From positions 5,615,501 to 5,679,500 of the forward strand of contig JALGQZ010000013.1 of NCBI GenBank assembly GCA_023105745.1: DNA of 64,000 bases, written 5' to 3'. Made by a program: the position numbers and the translations under genes. This DNA comes from Austropuccinia psidii (Eukaryota > Basidiomycota > Pucciniomycetes > Pucciniales > Sphaerophragmiaceae). Shown in pieces: positions 43,294 to 55,277 of the stretch. Each line of letters starts with the position of its first letter. The stretch's first letter is position 1. Under the pieces are notes generated by a model. It searched no databases. It was not told where the DNA came from and worked only from the letters and a program-made list of their open reading frames with translations.

Positions 43294-44253
43294 AAGGGCC
43301 AAAAAAGTACAGTAATATTTTTAACTTGAGAAAACAGTTCAGTATTGTGATAAAATAGAGGGATATGAGATGAGATTTTTTCAAATTTAGAATAGAGAAA
43401 TTCTATGAATAGTTGGAACCAAGTGTTGTGTGGAAGTCAAATAAGACTCTTTTGAGGAGAATCCTCCCTGCCTCCTCTTGAGCTCCTCCGCTTTTGTTGG
43501 AAACCACCCTGCACAGCCTACCAGCATATAATGTGATATTTCCTTGATCTGAAAGGGGACCCATCATCCATAAGTAATAATATTTGGTAACATTTCCGCC
43601 TCCCCATTGTCACATTTTGTTAATTATCCAAACTGCCAATATATGCATTGAAATTCCTCAACATTGTACATCTGTAAAGGGGTATATTCATGAAGGATTT
43701 ACCCACAAAAGAGACATCACCTTTTCAAGAAAATCAAGACAATCCAAATTACATTCCAACCGATTAAAAGCCTTCCGCACTCAAACCAAATACCAAGACT
43801 TTAGCTGCACTCCAACCCCTTATGTAATAGAGCTATATTTTTATGTATGTAATAAGGTTTAAACCATGTATGATGGCGTGCCAGCGTACATGGATGAAAT
43901 GTTAATCCCCTCAATTCAATGGTAACACTTCACTAATGGAACCCCCTCAATGGTCAAACCCGCACTATCACGATGTGTAAATAAACTAGAATATGTATGA
44001 GCATTGAGCAGCATGGCATTTTACCCAATTAAACTCCTAACCAATTCCGCCATCCAGATGAGACATGTTACACTTTATCCGCTGCAGCTCATGCACCATT
44101 ACAAATGGGATAAAATCCTCAGCTGGCTCAAATCATCTCCCCCTTCATAAATAATCACTCAATTTTCTTTCCAATTAATTACACTCCCAAAAACTTTCAC
44201 ATCAACCATAGATATTTATACACAAACCAACCATACTCCCAATTCCTGCAACA
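43294..44253. promoter_or_regulatory. Divergent promoter region, copy 2
   Basis: Equivalent of 13377-14336, similar in length and with palindrome site 1 at 43863-43892 (arms CCATGTATG and CGTACATGG). No gene. Confidence 0.6.
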
Positions 44254-47200
44254 ATGACAACCCAGCCCTATTCCTCAATGCGTATATGCATGTGTCAACA
44301 CTGCTCAACTCAAACACACTCTTCCCCCAAGGGTGATAGGCATGGAGTTGCCTTCACACCTTTCCAATATAAACAGCACATTAAAAAGCTCAAATCAACC
44401 ATTGCACCCAAAGCTCTTCCAAACATCCCTACTTCTGCATCAGGATCTGGGTGCCCACAAATTCTATTGGATCAAATCTTCCCAGCTGATTATTCACAAT
44501 TGACCCAAAGCACTTTCTCAACTCCAGTGGGTCTCAATTCAACTTCACAGAAACCATATAGTGGCAGTCAAACCCTTCCCCCACAAGACCTAGGAATGAT
44601 AATATCTGCCATTCTATCATTAAGGTATAATTTACCCTACAGGGCTTCACGCATACTCAACCCCGCCCTGAACCTGCTGATCAAGTCCAGTATCTCAAGC
44701 TCAGCTGGTCCCCCCGCTCCTGCAATCCATATACCTCAAGATCTGAGTACCATATCTGAACATCTCCAATTGGAGCCAGTGATTCAAAACTATATATGTT
44801 GTCCTCAATGTTTTTCTCTTAATGGCCTTACTGAATCAGTCACAACTGACCAACCCCACTGTCAACGCCATAATGACCCAAATGATCATGATCCCCCTTG
44901 CACACAATCATTAGGCAAATTCATCTATTCATCTGAACCCCACACCCAAAACACAACCAACATGAAGCAAAATTTTATACCAACAAAACATTTCATTTAT
45001 CAACCATTCAAAAATTGGCTGGCCAGATTTCTCCAGCGGGCTGGAATTATGGAAATTTTGCATCAACATCAACAATCCCAAACTCCTGAAGGTTCCCCCA
45101 AATGTAACGTCTGGGATGGATTGGTCTGAAGACGCTTCACTGGCACTAGAAATATCAATGACCCCCCATTCATGTCCATTCCTGGTGCATTGGCCTTCTC
45201 CATATATGTGGACTGGTTTAATGCACATGGAAAGTCAACCCAGTTGGCTAGCATTGGACCTATCATTCTGATTTGTCTTAATCTCCCCCCAAGTGAAAGA
45301 TTGAAGCCCGAGAATGTCTATGTTGCAGGAATCATCCCTGGTCCGAAGGAGCCAACTGCACTTCAATTGAATTACCTATTAATGCCACTCATCAACGAGC
45401 TCAAAGAGCTATGGCAAGGTTACCATTTTGCACCCACCTCAACAGGTCCTTCAGGATCCTTTATCCGTGTTGCCATCCTCACAGCCATTGCGGATGTGGT
45501 TGCCATGCGCAAGCTTACTGGATTTATTTCCCATTCAGGAAACCACTTTTGTAATTTTTGCACCATTCACAAAGCTCAAATTGAAGAAATTGGTCCTCAA
45601 TTTCACTACACGCGCTCATACCAAAATCATAAATCAACCATTGCCAAATGGCTTCAGGCAACCCCACAAAAAAGACAAGCAATTTTCTCTGAGTATGGAG
45701 TGTGATATTCAATTTTGGAAGACCTTCCGTATTGGGATGCAACCAGAATGGTTAATCTTGACATAATGCATAATTTAATACTTGGAATTTTGAAGGATCA
45801 TGCAGCTTTCAAATTGTGCATTCCAGAGTCGAAATCAAAAATTTACTTCAGGTCCTGCAGGAAATCCAATGACACCAACAGTTCAGACTCAGATTCCATG
45901 ACCTCCAACAGCTCTCTTGATAAAATCACATTGAGAGAGGCCCGCTCCCTGAGAAGAGACACAGCAAAAATAATAAATGAGCTACTCCCCACTACTTCTA
46001 CCTGAAAAAACTACTTCCCAATGCCCACCCCTAACACAGAACATCCATCTAGTGGTTCTGTGGAGATTCCTTCATTTGATGCGGATTACATCCCCTCTGA
46101 ATTGGATATCACTGCACTGAGTGATCACCAGATCAAGGGTGAGGCTCTGGAGCATCTCTGACAAATCATATCTGAGACAATAATTCCCTCATCATGGACA
46201 AGAGTACCTCGCAACATGGGTTCCCCCTCTCATGGTAGCTTAAAAACTGCTGAATGGGCTCTCTTACATAAGGTCTATATTCCATTTTTAATGCTCAGTC
46301 AACAGATGTCATTAGATGTACACCAATCCGCCAACATTCAAAGAAAAATGGGTCAGTCAGAAGAACTTGCAGATGAACTAGCCAAGAATACATTCCATTT
46401 GAGTAGTGCTATCAACATTGCAACAAGCAGGACTGTTTCAATAGATGATGCGACTGCATTTGCTGAACATTGGAAAAAATTCCGCCTTTCCAATCAACAC
46501 CTGTTCCCAAAACAAAGAAGGAAACCAAATCATCATTTTGCTGATCATATTCCCGAACTCTTCCAACGTTGGGGCCCAGCACAAGCCTCAGCCACATGGG
46601 GTTATGAGTGCTTGATTGGAGTATTTGCAAAGATGCCAACAAATAACAAGATATGTACGTCAATTAATAAGATCAATATATTTACATTGATTAAAAACCT
46701 GAACTGAATAAGACTAACTTTTTGCAACTCTGAATAGATGATATAGATGAAACCTTACTTCAACATATCTGTCGATGTTCCAACCTTTCCGTTCTCCTGA
46801 AATCCCCATCTGTGCCATGTGAAATAAAACAACTTTTCGAATCACAGCCACCTGCCCTGTTCAATCACCATAAATATAACAAACCATCCCGCCATGACCA
46901 ACAAAATTATGATTGCCTGGTTGAGTACTTACAGACTTTTCATGCAACAAGGGAAATGGTTGATTGGATCAGCTTAGACAATACCGTGCAATCCACAAGT
47001 CATCCCACTTCAAGGATTGTCTCACCTTGGTTTTTTCCAGTTTCAAACATTAATATTGGGAACAATATATTTTCAACTGAATCCAAAAATGTCAGCACCA
47101 GTGTGATATGTTTTCTGAGGGGCAACTCACGACGTTTTGGGGTTATTAATAGCATTTTCAAAGTCTCTGAGCCATCTAGCATACTGAACAATAACTTTGA

Positions 47201-47382
47201 AGATTGATGTGAATTTCCTACCAGATTGGCCGTATCTCAATATTTATAAAGCTGTTGGTTTTGATGATGGACACTTGATTATATCTGAAGAGAAAATAGA
47301 AGGTAACTGTGGATTGTATGATAACAAAGCTCTGTCATGTGGACTGCTTGTAATGATAAAGCCGTTATTTTATGATATTTAG
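44254..47382 (+). pseudogene. Plavaka/CACTA transposase in copy 2, broken
   Basis: Collinear with 10218-13376. It opens with the same MCQHC motif and keeps FSIYVDWFNAHG, the KPENVYV signature, CNFC and LDIMHNLILG. Breaks are TGA at about 45127, 45703, 46003 and 46159 and a frameshift near 47200. One intron lies at about 46660-46740 (GTACGT donor; TGAATAG acceptor). It is open where the giant-element copy has stops at 12870 and 11793. No intact transposase is therefore present in this window. Confidence 0.87.
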
Positions 47383-47647
47383 TCTACAAAAATGCAAATC
47401 TCTCAGATTCATTAGCAATTTTGCTAGTGAAATAACTTCCTCAAAATTTAGTGACAGAGACATGCCATTGTGACAAGCAAAGCCCATTATTTCACATTGC
47501 CACAAAGAACTTACTATTTTGACATTGGGTACAGTGTGAATAAGCCAAGTCCAATGATCAAATGACCCACACACTCACCTTTCACAGCATCCAAAATTTC
47601 TAACTGCGCCATCATCATGTTGGAAGCGGAATCGGCTGTTGCGTACC

Positions 47648-47748
47648 CACACCCGCATGTGCACACACCAATGCACACGCAAGCGCACCCGCACACGCCA
47701 ATGCACACGCAAACGCGCCCGCCCCCGCGCATGCACACGCACACTTCA
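47648..47748. repeat. Short GC-rich minisatellite, copy 2
   Basis: GCACACGC-type blocks equivalent to 9753-9955 but about half as long. The remaining stretch to 48029 has subterminal TTGACG/CTCGAC words and no gene. Confidence 0.75.
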
Positions 47749-48029
47749 TGGATGATCTGGTGAAGTCAAACCCCCCGCCTACATCAAGACTGGATGAAGG
47801 ACCTCTTTGATGTGTGTGTGTGCAAACAGGCGGGTCTGGTGTAATTTTTACCAATCATCGGACGGTTGCGGGATGATCAGGTGGTGAGAAATCTGAGTTG
47901 AAGGCACAGGGGAACCAATATTATTGGATGTCACAGGATTTGGTGTAAGACAAGAGTGTGACGTGTGCTCGACGTTTGCTTGATTTTCGCTTGACGTGAG
48001 CTCGACTTTTATCCTGCTAGACGTTTGCT

Positions 48030-48076
48030 TGACGTGAAGTCAATCACCAACGATTGACACGAGATTCTCCCCGGTG
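48030..48076 (-). repeat. Terminal inverted repeat of copy 2
   Basis: Complement of the giant element's ends, terminating CCCCGGTG. It differs from the left repeat of the giant element at a few sites, including CG to TG changes. 48077-48110 is a 34-bp spacer before Ty3 element A. Confidence 0.9.
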
Positions 48077-48110
48077 CATCAGTTTTTTATAAAAGAAAAC
48101 AAACAGAAAA

Positions 48111-49882
48111 TGTGATACTTGGAGGTATTTTTATAAACCCAAAATACCACAAATAACAAAATTATGTTATACTTATAAAAAAATAAATTCATTTATATAA
48201 TAAAAACAAAAATTAAAATATAAATATAAATTTTTTTTCCCAAATTAAACATTTTATTCAAATATAAAATTAAAATTACATTGAAACTTAAAATTGTGAA
48301 AATACACTCTTGCTTGAAAAAATTAAGTAAGATTAAATTTTCAACAAAAATATCAAAATTAAAATATTTTTGGAAAAAAGTTGAATAAAAATTCTGATGA
48401 ATTTTATTCTGATGAATAAACCTATAAAAATTATTTCACCATTGAATTCCTTATAAAAACAAGGTGGGGTCACTTCTAGATTAAGATTATGGAGCTCAAT
48501 TCTAAATAAGCTTAGATTAAGTTTTTAAGAATTTTCTGTAGGAAAATCTGAAAATACTCAAAACCTTAATTGAATTCATACCACATATGGTATTAACCAT
48601 CAATTGTTGTGCTAAAATTGGGGTGTTGTGTGTATTTTGAAAGGTATGAGGAATTGGAGTATTTTCAATTGAAATGTCAAAATGTGTGTGTGCACTGCAT
48701 TAGTGAGCTTGAATTTGGATATGAGTTATCTATTATTACAGTTTTGTACTGTAGCCTTACAATTGAATTACATATTCAAGTTTCTAGTATAACACATTTT
48801 GAGGAATTAAAGAAAAAATAAATTGGAAAGATCAATTTTTGGGGGAAAGGGAATTTGGCTTCAATAGTGGAAGACACCCCCAAATTCCTTCCTGACAGGC
48901 GTGATTTTTCAAGATTCATGCAAAGGCTCATCACTTTTGGCCTCAAATTGAGTCACAGGGTCTGTAACTCAATTGATGATGAGGTTTTGATACCAACCAG
49001 GTCAGTTTTAACTGTTTCCAAGAGGGTAACGCTACCTTAAGATAAAATAATCTTAGTAAAAACAGTTTTAACTGGTTTTGATGTCACTTAAACACATTTT
49101 TACGTGGTTTGAAGGCTTTAAACCAGTTATTACTATAGCAATGGCTGATTTAAGGGACTAAACGGCTTGCAATAGCAAAAAATGGCTAAACCAGCCCTAC
49201 GTTGGTCCAAACCAGCGTTCAATGATTCCATAATTAGCTTTTCTATTTTCAGATGGCTTCTCATGACTGATTATAGTAAATTTCAGCTTTGGAGTAAGAA
49301 AATTTTCAGCTATAAAAGAAGTTCTTCTTTGTCCAGCTTTTCTCTTCATGTTAGAATCTTTTCCTTTTCTAATTAGTTTGAACACTGTTAAACAAATCAA
49401 TAAAATATTCCAACCTCCATTTTTTAATTATTTCTATCCTTTTAACCATGTGAAAAATTATTATGATTATTATTTGTAACTCTTATGATCATTTTTACCC
49501 CTGAAAAACCCCAAAAGTGAATGAAAGCATCTTTGTCACTTTATTTCTCAATTCACTCTGGTAACTTTTGGGAATGTCTTCTCTTTAATTTTCTTTTCAT
49601 ATTAATTTCCTGAATTTCTTTGCTCAATTAATTCTTATTGAAATTTCTCTTGAAGAAATTTATTTTGTAGCCTTGAATATCTCTTGTAAAGTATTTTTGA
49701 TGAAACAATAAATCTTTATAATATTATTTCTCATAATAAGATAATTGAAAACAAGAAATTGGGCATTGTTACTCTTAAAAATCTCAAAATTTACAATTTC
49801 TAATTAAATTTTACCTTATACAAATTTTGAGTACAGGAAAAGTACTTGATTTTTAATCAAATTTTCATATCCACACCTCAAA
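48111..49882 (+). repeat. 5' LTR of Ty3 element A
   Basis: 1,772 bp, starting TGTGATACTTGG and ending near CCACACCTCAAA. Same family as LTRs at 52326-54128, 55278-57103 and 63795 onward. TTGGGGGCCCAGC at 49884-49896 is the likely primer site (TGG first). 49897-50120 is AT-rich leader. Confidence 0.85.
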
Positions 49883-50120
49883 ATTGGGGGCCCAGCTGTG
49901 ATATTTTACCTTTGACATATTTTTTCACTCTTTTCTTAATCTTTTTCCTTATCTTTAAGAGCTTAAAAATCTATAAACAATATATATAACTCAAAAAATC
50001 ATAAAAAATAAAGCTTTTTTCATATTATAAGTGAGGCTTTATTTATTTTTTTCCTTTCACTTGTGAAAGACTTTTTTTACTTAAATAATTTCTTTTTCAT
50101 TTATTTTAGTGTCTAACAAC

Positions 50121-50169
50121 ATGTTAGGACAAGAAGATATTGAAACAGAATCAAAAGCCACTGGCATTT
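50121..50169 (+). pseudogene. Gag ORF start of element A
   Basis: ATG at 50121 opens MLGQEDIETESKATGI, matching MLRQENIETAS of element B. The frame is interrupted after 16 codons by a solo LTR; it resumes at 51770 (CATTATTCCTGC) and continues toward 51930. Confidence 0.7.
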
Positions 50170-51769
50170 TGTCACAACCACAAAGAATGACCCTTCGCCA
50201 TTTGGTTTTGTGGAAATACCAGCCTGAAAACCAAGTTGGGGCCAATTGGCCACAACATATCTTTTATGGCCAATTGGCCCCCTCTGGTGCTCTATGTCCT
50301 TTTGGCCATAACACCCTTTCCTTGGCCTTTCATGGCCACAGGCCATAACATGCCATCATTGGCCCCCCTGGCCAATCTCCACTTCACCAACCCCCAGGCC
50401 TTTATCTCTGTTTTTGAGCCTGGTGGTCCCTTTGTCTTCTAGGGGCTTCTAGGCCCCCTAGCCATAACCATCATCTTTGGGCCACCCCCTTTCATTAGGC
50501 AGTTTAGGGCCTAAATGCCCTTTTTGGGCCATTTAGGCCCCCTACAGCCTAATCCAATGTGGCCAAAGGGGGACATCCACTAGCCCCCAAGGCCAGGTGG
50601 GTCCCAAACCACAAGTTGGCCCACCTGAGCCATTTTTTGGTCATCAATCCCAAACAACCAAGACTGGCAAAAAACCCCATAGGACCCAAATTGGCCATAA
50701 ACCACCTGTGGCCCACATTTCAGCCCATGGCTTCTGGTAACCCCCAGAGGCCACCAGCCCAGCTCAGTCCATCCTTCCCCTCAGCTTAAGGGGAATTCCT
50801 TCCATTCCTTCATGCACCCCATACTCCATGGTGCAGGAGTGGTGCATATATGGTATAATATACCATTATGCACCATTTTGGCTCAGAAATCCAATGGTGA
50901 CGCTTTCAGGACCCAATTCCATGATTCCAAATCAAGGTCCCAGAATCCAACACTCATTTTGAAGGAGGAATCTTCAGCTCATCAGTCTGGAATCCTATGG
51001 CGGCTATCAGAAGACCATTCAAGGACCCCAACCACCTGGCTCTGCAGCAGTTGGGTTGGCAATTCTTTCAGTATTATTCTAAGGGCCATTCCCAGAGGCT
51101 ATTAATCATTTCAATCATCTTTCAAGGCATAAAGTATACTCCTTGGACAACTCCACTGGTCCATACAGGCGGCAATCAATCAACCTGTATGTCCTTGGCC
51201 CATTTGGGCCAATTCATATTCCACTGTGGGAATTCAATAACACAGTTCAATTCTCAAGATGGCTAGAACTTTATTGGCCCAATCTAGACAATACAGCCGG
51301 TGACTCACTTTCCAGGATCAGTTTTTCAAATTTTCACATATACTGGCCACCTTTCAGCACCTGGGGACTTTTTCCCCAGTTAATTAATATATTGGATTTA
51401 TTATTATTCTTATTTTCTTTTACATTATTAAAGTTTATACTGATAATCTTAAGTCAGTCATTCATCACTTTTTTCTTTTCTTTCCTTGCCTGTCAGTGGA
51501 TATTGGTGGTCATATCCTTTGCTAATTTGATTGTTCTTTCTGGCAGGTTAAAACAGTTAATTGAGGATTCACTTGATTTGATTCTCTTATTTTCTTTGGC
51601 CTTTGGCTTCTTATCTTCTTTCTGTTATCTTTGGAATACTTGTCTTTTCTTTTATTCTTCCTTAATAAATATAATCATTATTATTTCTTATATCCTTTGA
51701 AGCCCTCCAAGTGAGTTCTTGATTCCTGAGTGCCAGGCCACGCTTGCTTCCAGAAGAGCCCCTGTGACA
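50170..51769. repeat. Solo LTR inserted in element A Gag
   Basis: 1,600 bp starting TGTCACAACC and ending CCTGTGACA; the seven terminal bases are inverted. Flanks are CATTT and CATTA (50165-50169 and 51770-51774), a 5-bp duplication with one change. Comparison with element B shows this block is absent from the uninterrupted gene. It is rich in GGCC and TTGGCC words. Open frames inside (for example 50559-50789) are LTR sequence, not genes. Confidence 0.75.
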
Positions 51770-51964
51770 CATTATTCCTGCAATTACTGTTAATTATGAC
51801 CATAATAGAGCTTTTATTATAACTCAGAATAGTCAGGAAGTGCCAATTTATTCTTACTTAATAAATTTTAATATTATTAATACACCCCAAAAAGTAAAGA
51901 ATTTAGCTAATAGTAAGTTTTTGATGTAAAAAAACACTATTCTTAAGCTTTTTTACACAAAATT

Positions 51965-52204
51965 ATGCCTTCAACCAGATCAGGAGCAAGCTATAACCCC
52001 TCAAGAAGCTCCCAAAAAGGTTACAGATGTGATGATGGCAGAAGCCAAGAAGTCAAAGAAGGACAAGGGTCAGTAAATAGAACCCAAACTGAAAACTTAT
52101 GCCATTCTGAAGCTGATAGAAATTTTTTACCTTCAAAAAGAGCTGACACTTCCACAAGAAGCCTCAGTGGACATTTAGAAAGACAGCCAGAAGGCTTAAA
52201 AAAA
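51965..52204 (+). pseudogene. Second Gag ORF of element A, truncated
   Basis: Begins MPSTRSGASYNPSRSSQK, as does element B at about 63326 on the minus strand. It stops at 52202-52204. Related sequence continues to 52325, where element B inserted. It is separated from the first ORF by a GTAAGTTTTTGAT segment also seen in B, possibly an intron. Confidence 0.7.
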
Positions 52205-52325
52205 TGAAGTGCAGCACAAAGAGTATCAAATCCTTGCAGATCTGTGGAAAAAGTGCATGAAATCTTACCTGACTGTGATAAATTGTCTTGACCATCCCAA
52301 GACTTGCAAGTTACTTAATGGATGG

Positions 52326-54128
52326 TGTAAGGTGTTGAAATGAAACTTTGATTAAAAATCAAGTACTTTTCCTGTCCTCAAAAATTTGTATAAGGTAAAA
52401 TATGATTGAAATGATAATAAGTAATATTTTGAAAAGTAAAAAAACCAAAGTTGTTGTTTTCTACTATATAGGTATAAAAAAATAATATTATAGATATTTG
52501 ATTTTTTTACCAACAATAGAAATGTATCCAAAAATACTCTGCAAGAATCATTTAAGGCTACAAAAGAGATTTCTTCAAGAGAAATTTCAATTGGAATTAA
52601 TTAAGCAAATGACTGCAAGCAATTAATTTAAGAACAAAGTCTTGAAAGATAATATTAAATATAAAACACACCCAACGGTGACCAGAGTTAATTTGAAAAC
52701 AAAGTTACAAAGCTAACAGTGATAAAAGATGCTTTGATTTACTTATGTGGTGGTTCAAGGGTAAAAATGATTATAATAATTTTTTCACGTGTCTAAAAGG
52801 TCTAAATTGATAAGAAAAGGGTGGTTTGAAGATTTTATTGATTTGTTTGACAGTGTTAAAACTAATTATAAAAGGAAAAGATTCTAACATAAAGAGAAAG
52901 GTGGGCCAAAGAAGACATTCTTTTATAGCCACCAATTTTCTCACTACCAATGTAAAATTTACTCTTTTCAGTCGTGAAAAACACTCTGACAACAGAAGAT
53001 CTAATCATGGAATCATTGAACCCTGGTTTGGACTAAAAAAAGGGCTTGTTTTAGCCATTTTTTGCTATTTCCAGCCATTTTGGACCCTTAAATGTGCCAT
53101 TGCTATAGTACTACCTGCTTTTAAGCCTTCAAAATAAGTCAGAATGTGTGTAAGAGATGTCAAAATCAGTTAAAACTGCTTCTAAAATGATTGTTTTATC
53201 TTAAGGTTAGTTTTACCCACTTGGCAACAGTTAAAACTGCCCTGGTTGGTATCAAAACCTCATCAACAATTGAGAAACAGACCCTGTGACTCAATTCAAT
53301 CTCATAGGTGATGAATTGTTGTGTGTAATTTGACAACTAACACCTGTCAGAAAGTAATTTGGGGGTCTGCCTCCCCCTTAGAGCCAACATTCCTTTTTTT
53401 CCCCAGAATCAATCTTTCCAATTTATTTTTTCTTTAATTCCTCATCATGTATTATACTTGTAATTTACATATTTAATTCAATTGAGTTTTGAAAGTACAC
53501 AGCTGTAATAATTGATACCTCATTTTAAAATGAAGTTCACTTACTTAATACACGTGCCCATTTTGACATTTCAATTGAAAATACTTCAATTCCTCATAGC
53601 TTCTAATCTACACCCAACACCTCAATTTTAACACAAAAATTGATGGTTGAAACCACATTTGGTGTGAATTGAATTAAGGTTTTGAGTATTTTCATCTTTT
53701 GTTACAGAAAATACTAAAAACTCACTTGAAGCTTATTTAGAGTTGAGTTACAGAAATCTTACCCAGAGGTGACCCTACCTTATTTTTTTGAGGGGTACAT
53801 TGGTGAAATAATGTTCATATGTTTATTTTTTGGATAAAAAGCTATGATAATTTTTATTTAACTTTTTTCCAGAAAGATTTTAATTATTGTATTTTTGTTG
53901 AAAATTTCTTTTTACTCAATTGTTTAGAGTAAAAATGTGTTTTCACAATGTTAAATTCCCCAGTAATTCTAATTTTAAACTATAGTGAGGACTTTGATTA
54001 CTGAGATTAACTCTATATTTTTATTTTGATTTTTTTAATAAAATAAATAAATTTACTTTATTCATAATTGTGTAATTATCTATTATTTGTGGTCTTTTGG
54101 GTATATAAAAATACCTCTAAGGCTCACA
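52326..54128 (-). repeat. 3' LTR of Ty3 element B
   Basis: 1,803 bp; on the plus strand starts TGTAAGGTGTTG and ends AAGGCTCACA. The adjoining minus-strand purine run TAGGGGGAGGGAA (complement of 54129-54141) is the polypurine tract. Confidence 0.9.
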
Positions 54129-54149
54129 TTCCCTCCCCCTAAAAAAATA

Positions 54150-55277
54150 ATACTACTTTGTAATATTGCTACTTATAATGTGTATGAATCTTCTGGGAAG
54201 TTTGGTAGCTTCAGGTATGCTATTTTCTGCCAACAGCTCATCTTCACAAGTTGGCTCACTGTACCTGACAAGGTATTCCCTTACTTTCTTAGTCCTCAAT
54301 TTCCTTTCTTTGAGAACTTCTGTTATTTTCTGAGTACCAGGTCATTCAACAGGAGGTATATTCTGAGGAACCTTATTCCTCAAGGGGAGCTTCTCAGACT
54401 CACCATATTTATAAGGCTTTATTGATCTTACTGGATATGTAGAATGCTTATTACTAAGTTCCTCAGATAATTCTACTTCTGCAGCATTTTGTCCATGGAG
54501 GGCCTTAATAACAAAATTTCCTTCAAAGGAGTCTTTAAGATTTTTTCATCTTTTGATGTTATTGAAGGTAGTGGTAGATACAAGTACTAAATCTCCCACT
54601 TTGAAGTCTGGGGTTGCATGTGATTTGTCCCACTTGTCTTTGGCATATTCAAATGAGTCCTCCATGCACCTCACTGCAGGCTTCCTAGCTTTTTCTAGCA
54701 TTCCTTTGAAGCTAGAAGCTGTGGGATGTAGCTCAATCAAATCTTTCCTCAAGCAATCTTGGGGTAATCTGGGATTCCATGCTATTTCTATAACAGCAGG
54801 AGTGTGATTAGTACTGGCATGAATGGATGTTTTATATGACAATTCTAGTGCAGGCAAAAAGGTACACCAATCATGGGTGAATCCATTACAATCTTTGACT
54901 TCCAGGCCATATTCACAAAGTCCTATGACCATTTCTTCCAAAGTCTGGATTATTCTTCCAGCCAAACCATCAGTTTGTGGGTGTTAAGCTGTAGAGAAGG
55001 ACCACTTTTTCCAAATAATTGGTGAAGGTATGTCAATAGTGCTGAGGTGAATTTGGGATCTCTGTCAATAATGATATTTTTGAATATGCCAGTCCACGAC
55101 ACTACTCCAATCCATAGCAGAAGAGCTGTGTCCATGGCTGTATCATTTTTGTGACATGGTAAAAATATTGGGGTATTGCTAAACCAGTCAACAATCACAA
55201 GGCATGCATTATAGTTTTTATCATCCCCTGGTGCAAGACCAGTTACCCAATCCATAAGGACAATTTCCCAAGGTCTT
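54150..55277 (-). pseudogene. Integrase core and chromodomain-like tail, element B
   Basis: From 55255: MDWVTGL and IIDRDPKF give the first two acids of the D,D,E triad. A frameshift near 54965-55000 leads to GLAGRIIQTLE, where the third acid (AER) is Gly. The C-terminal part (VGDLVLVSTTTFNNIK) is typical of the Ty3 integrase tail. REYLVRYSEP near 54290 to 54170 resembles a chromodomain that would guide integration to marked chromatin. Stops interrupt it. Confidence 0.82.

Larger units (their letters stand above)
40807..48076. mobile_element. Copy 2 of the CACTA/Plavaka element, truncated by R
   Basis: Reverse-complement relative of 9422-16824 of the giant element: SNF2 last exon, gene Y, palindrome site 1, transposase, minisatellite and terminal repeat, in the same order. 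The right end is 48076 (47-bp repeat 48030-48076). The left side stops at GTACC where R inserted. The rest of this copy, including the other terminus and cargo, would lie left of R and outside the window. Confidence 0.88.
48111..52325 (+). mobile_element. Ty3/gypsy element A, truncated
   Basis: Plus-strand element: LTR 48111-49882, primer site, leader, and Gag start. It is cut by a solo LTR (50170-51769) and then at 52325 by Ty3 element B. Pol is not in the window. Confidence 0.82.

Noticed and set aside
50236..51700. Several plus-strand frames with Pro/Leu-rich products
   Set aside because: They lie wholly inside a solo LTR bounded by inverted ends and target duplication.
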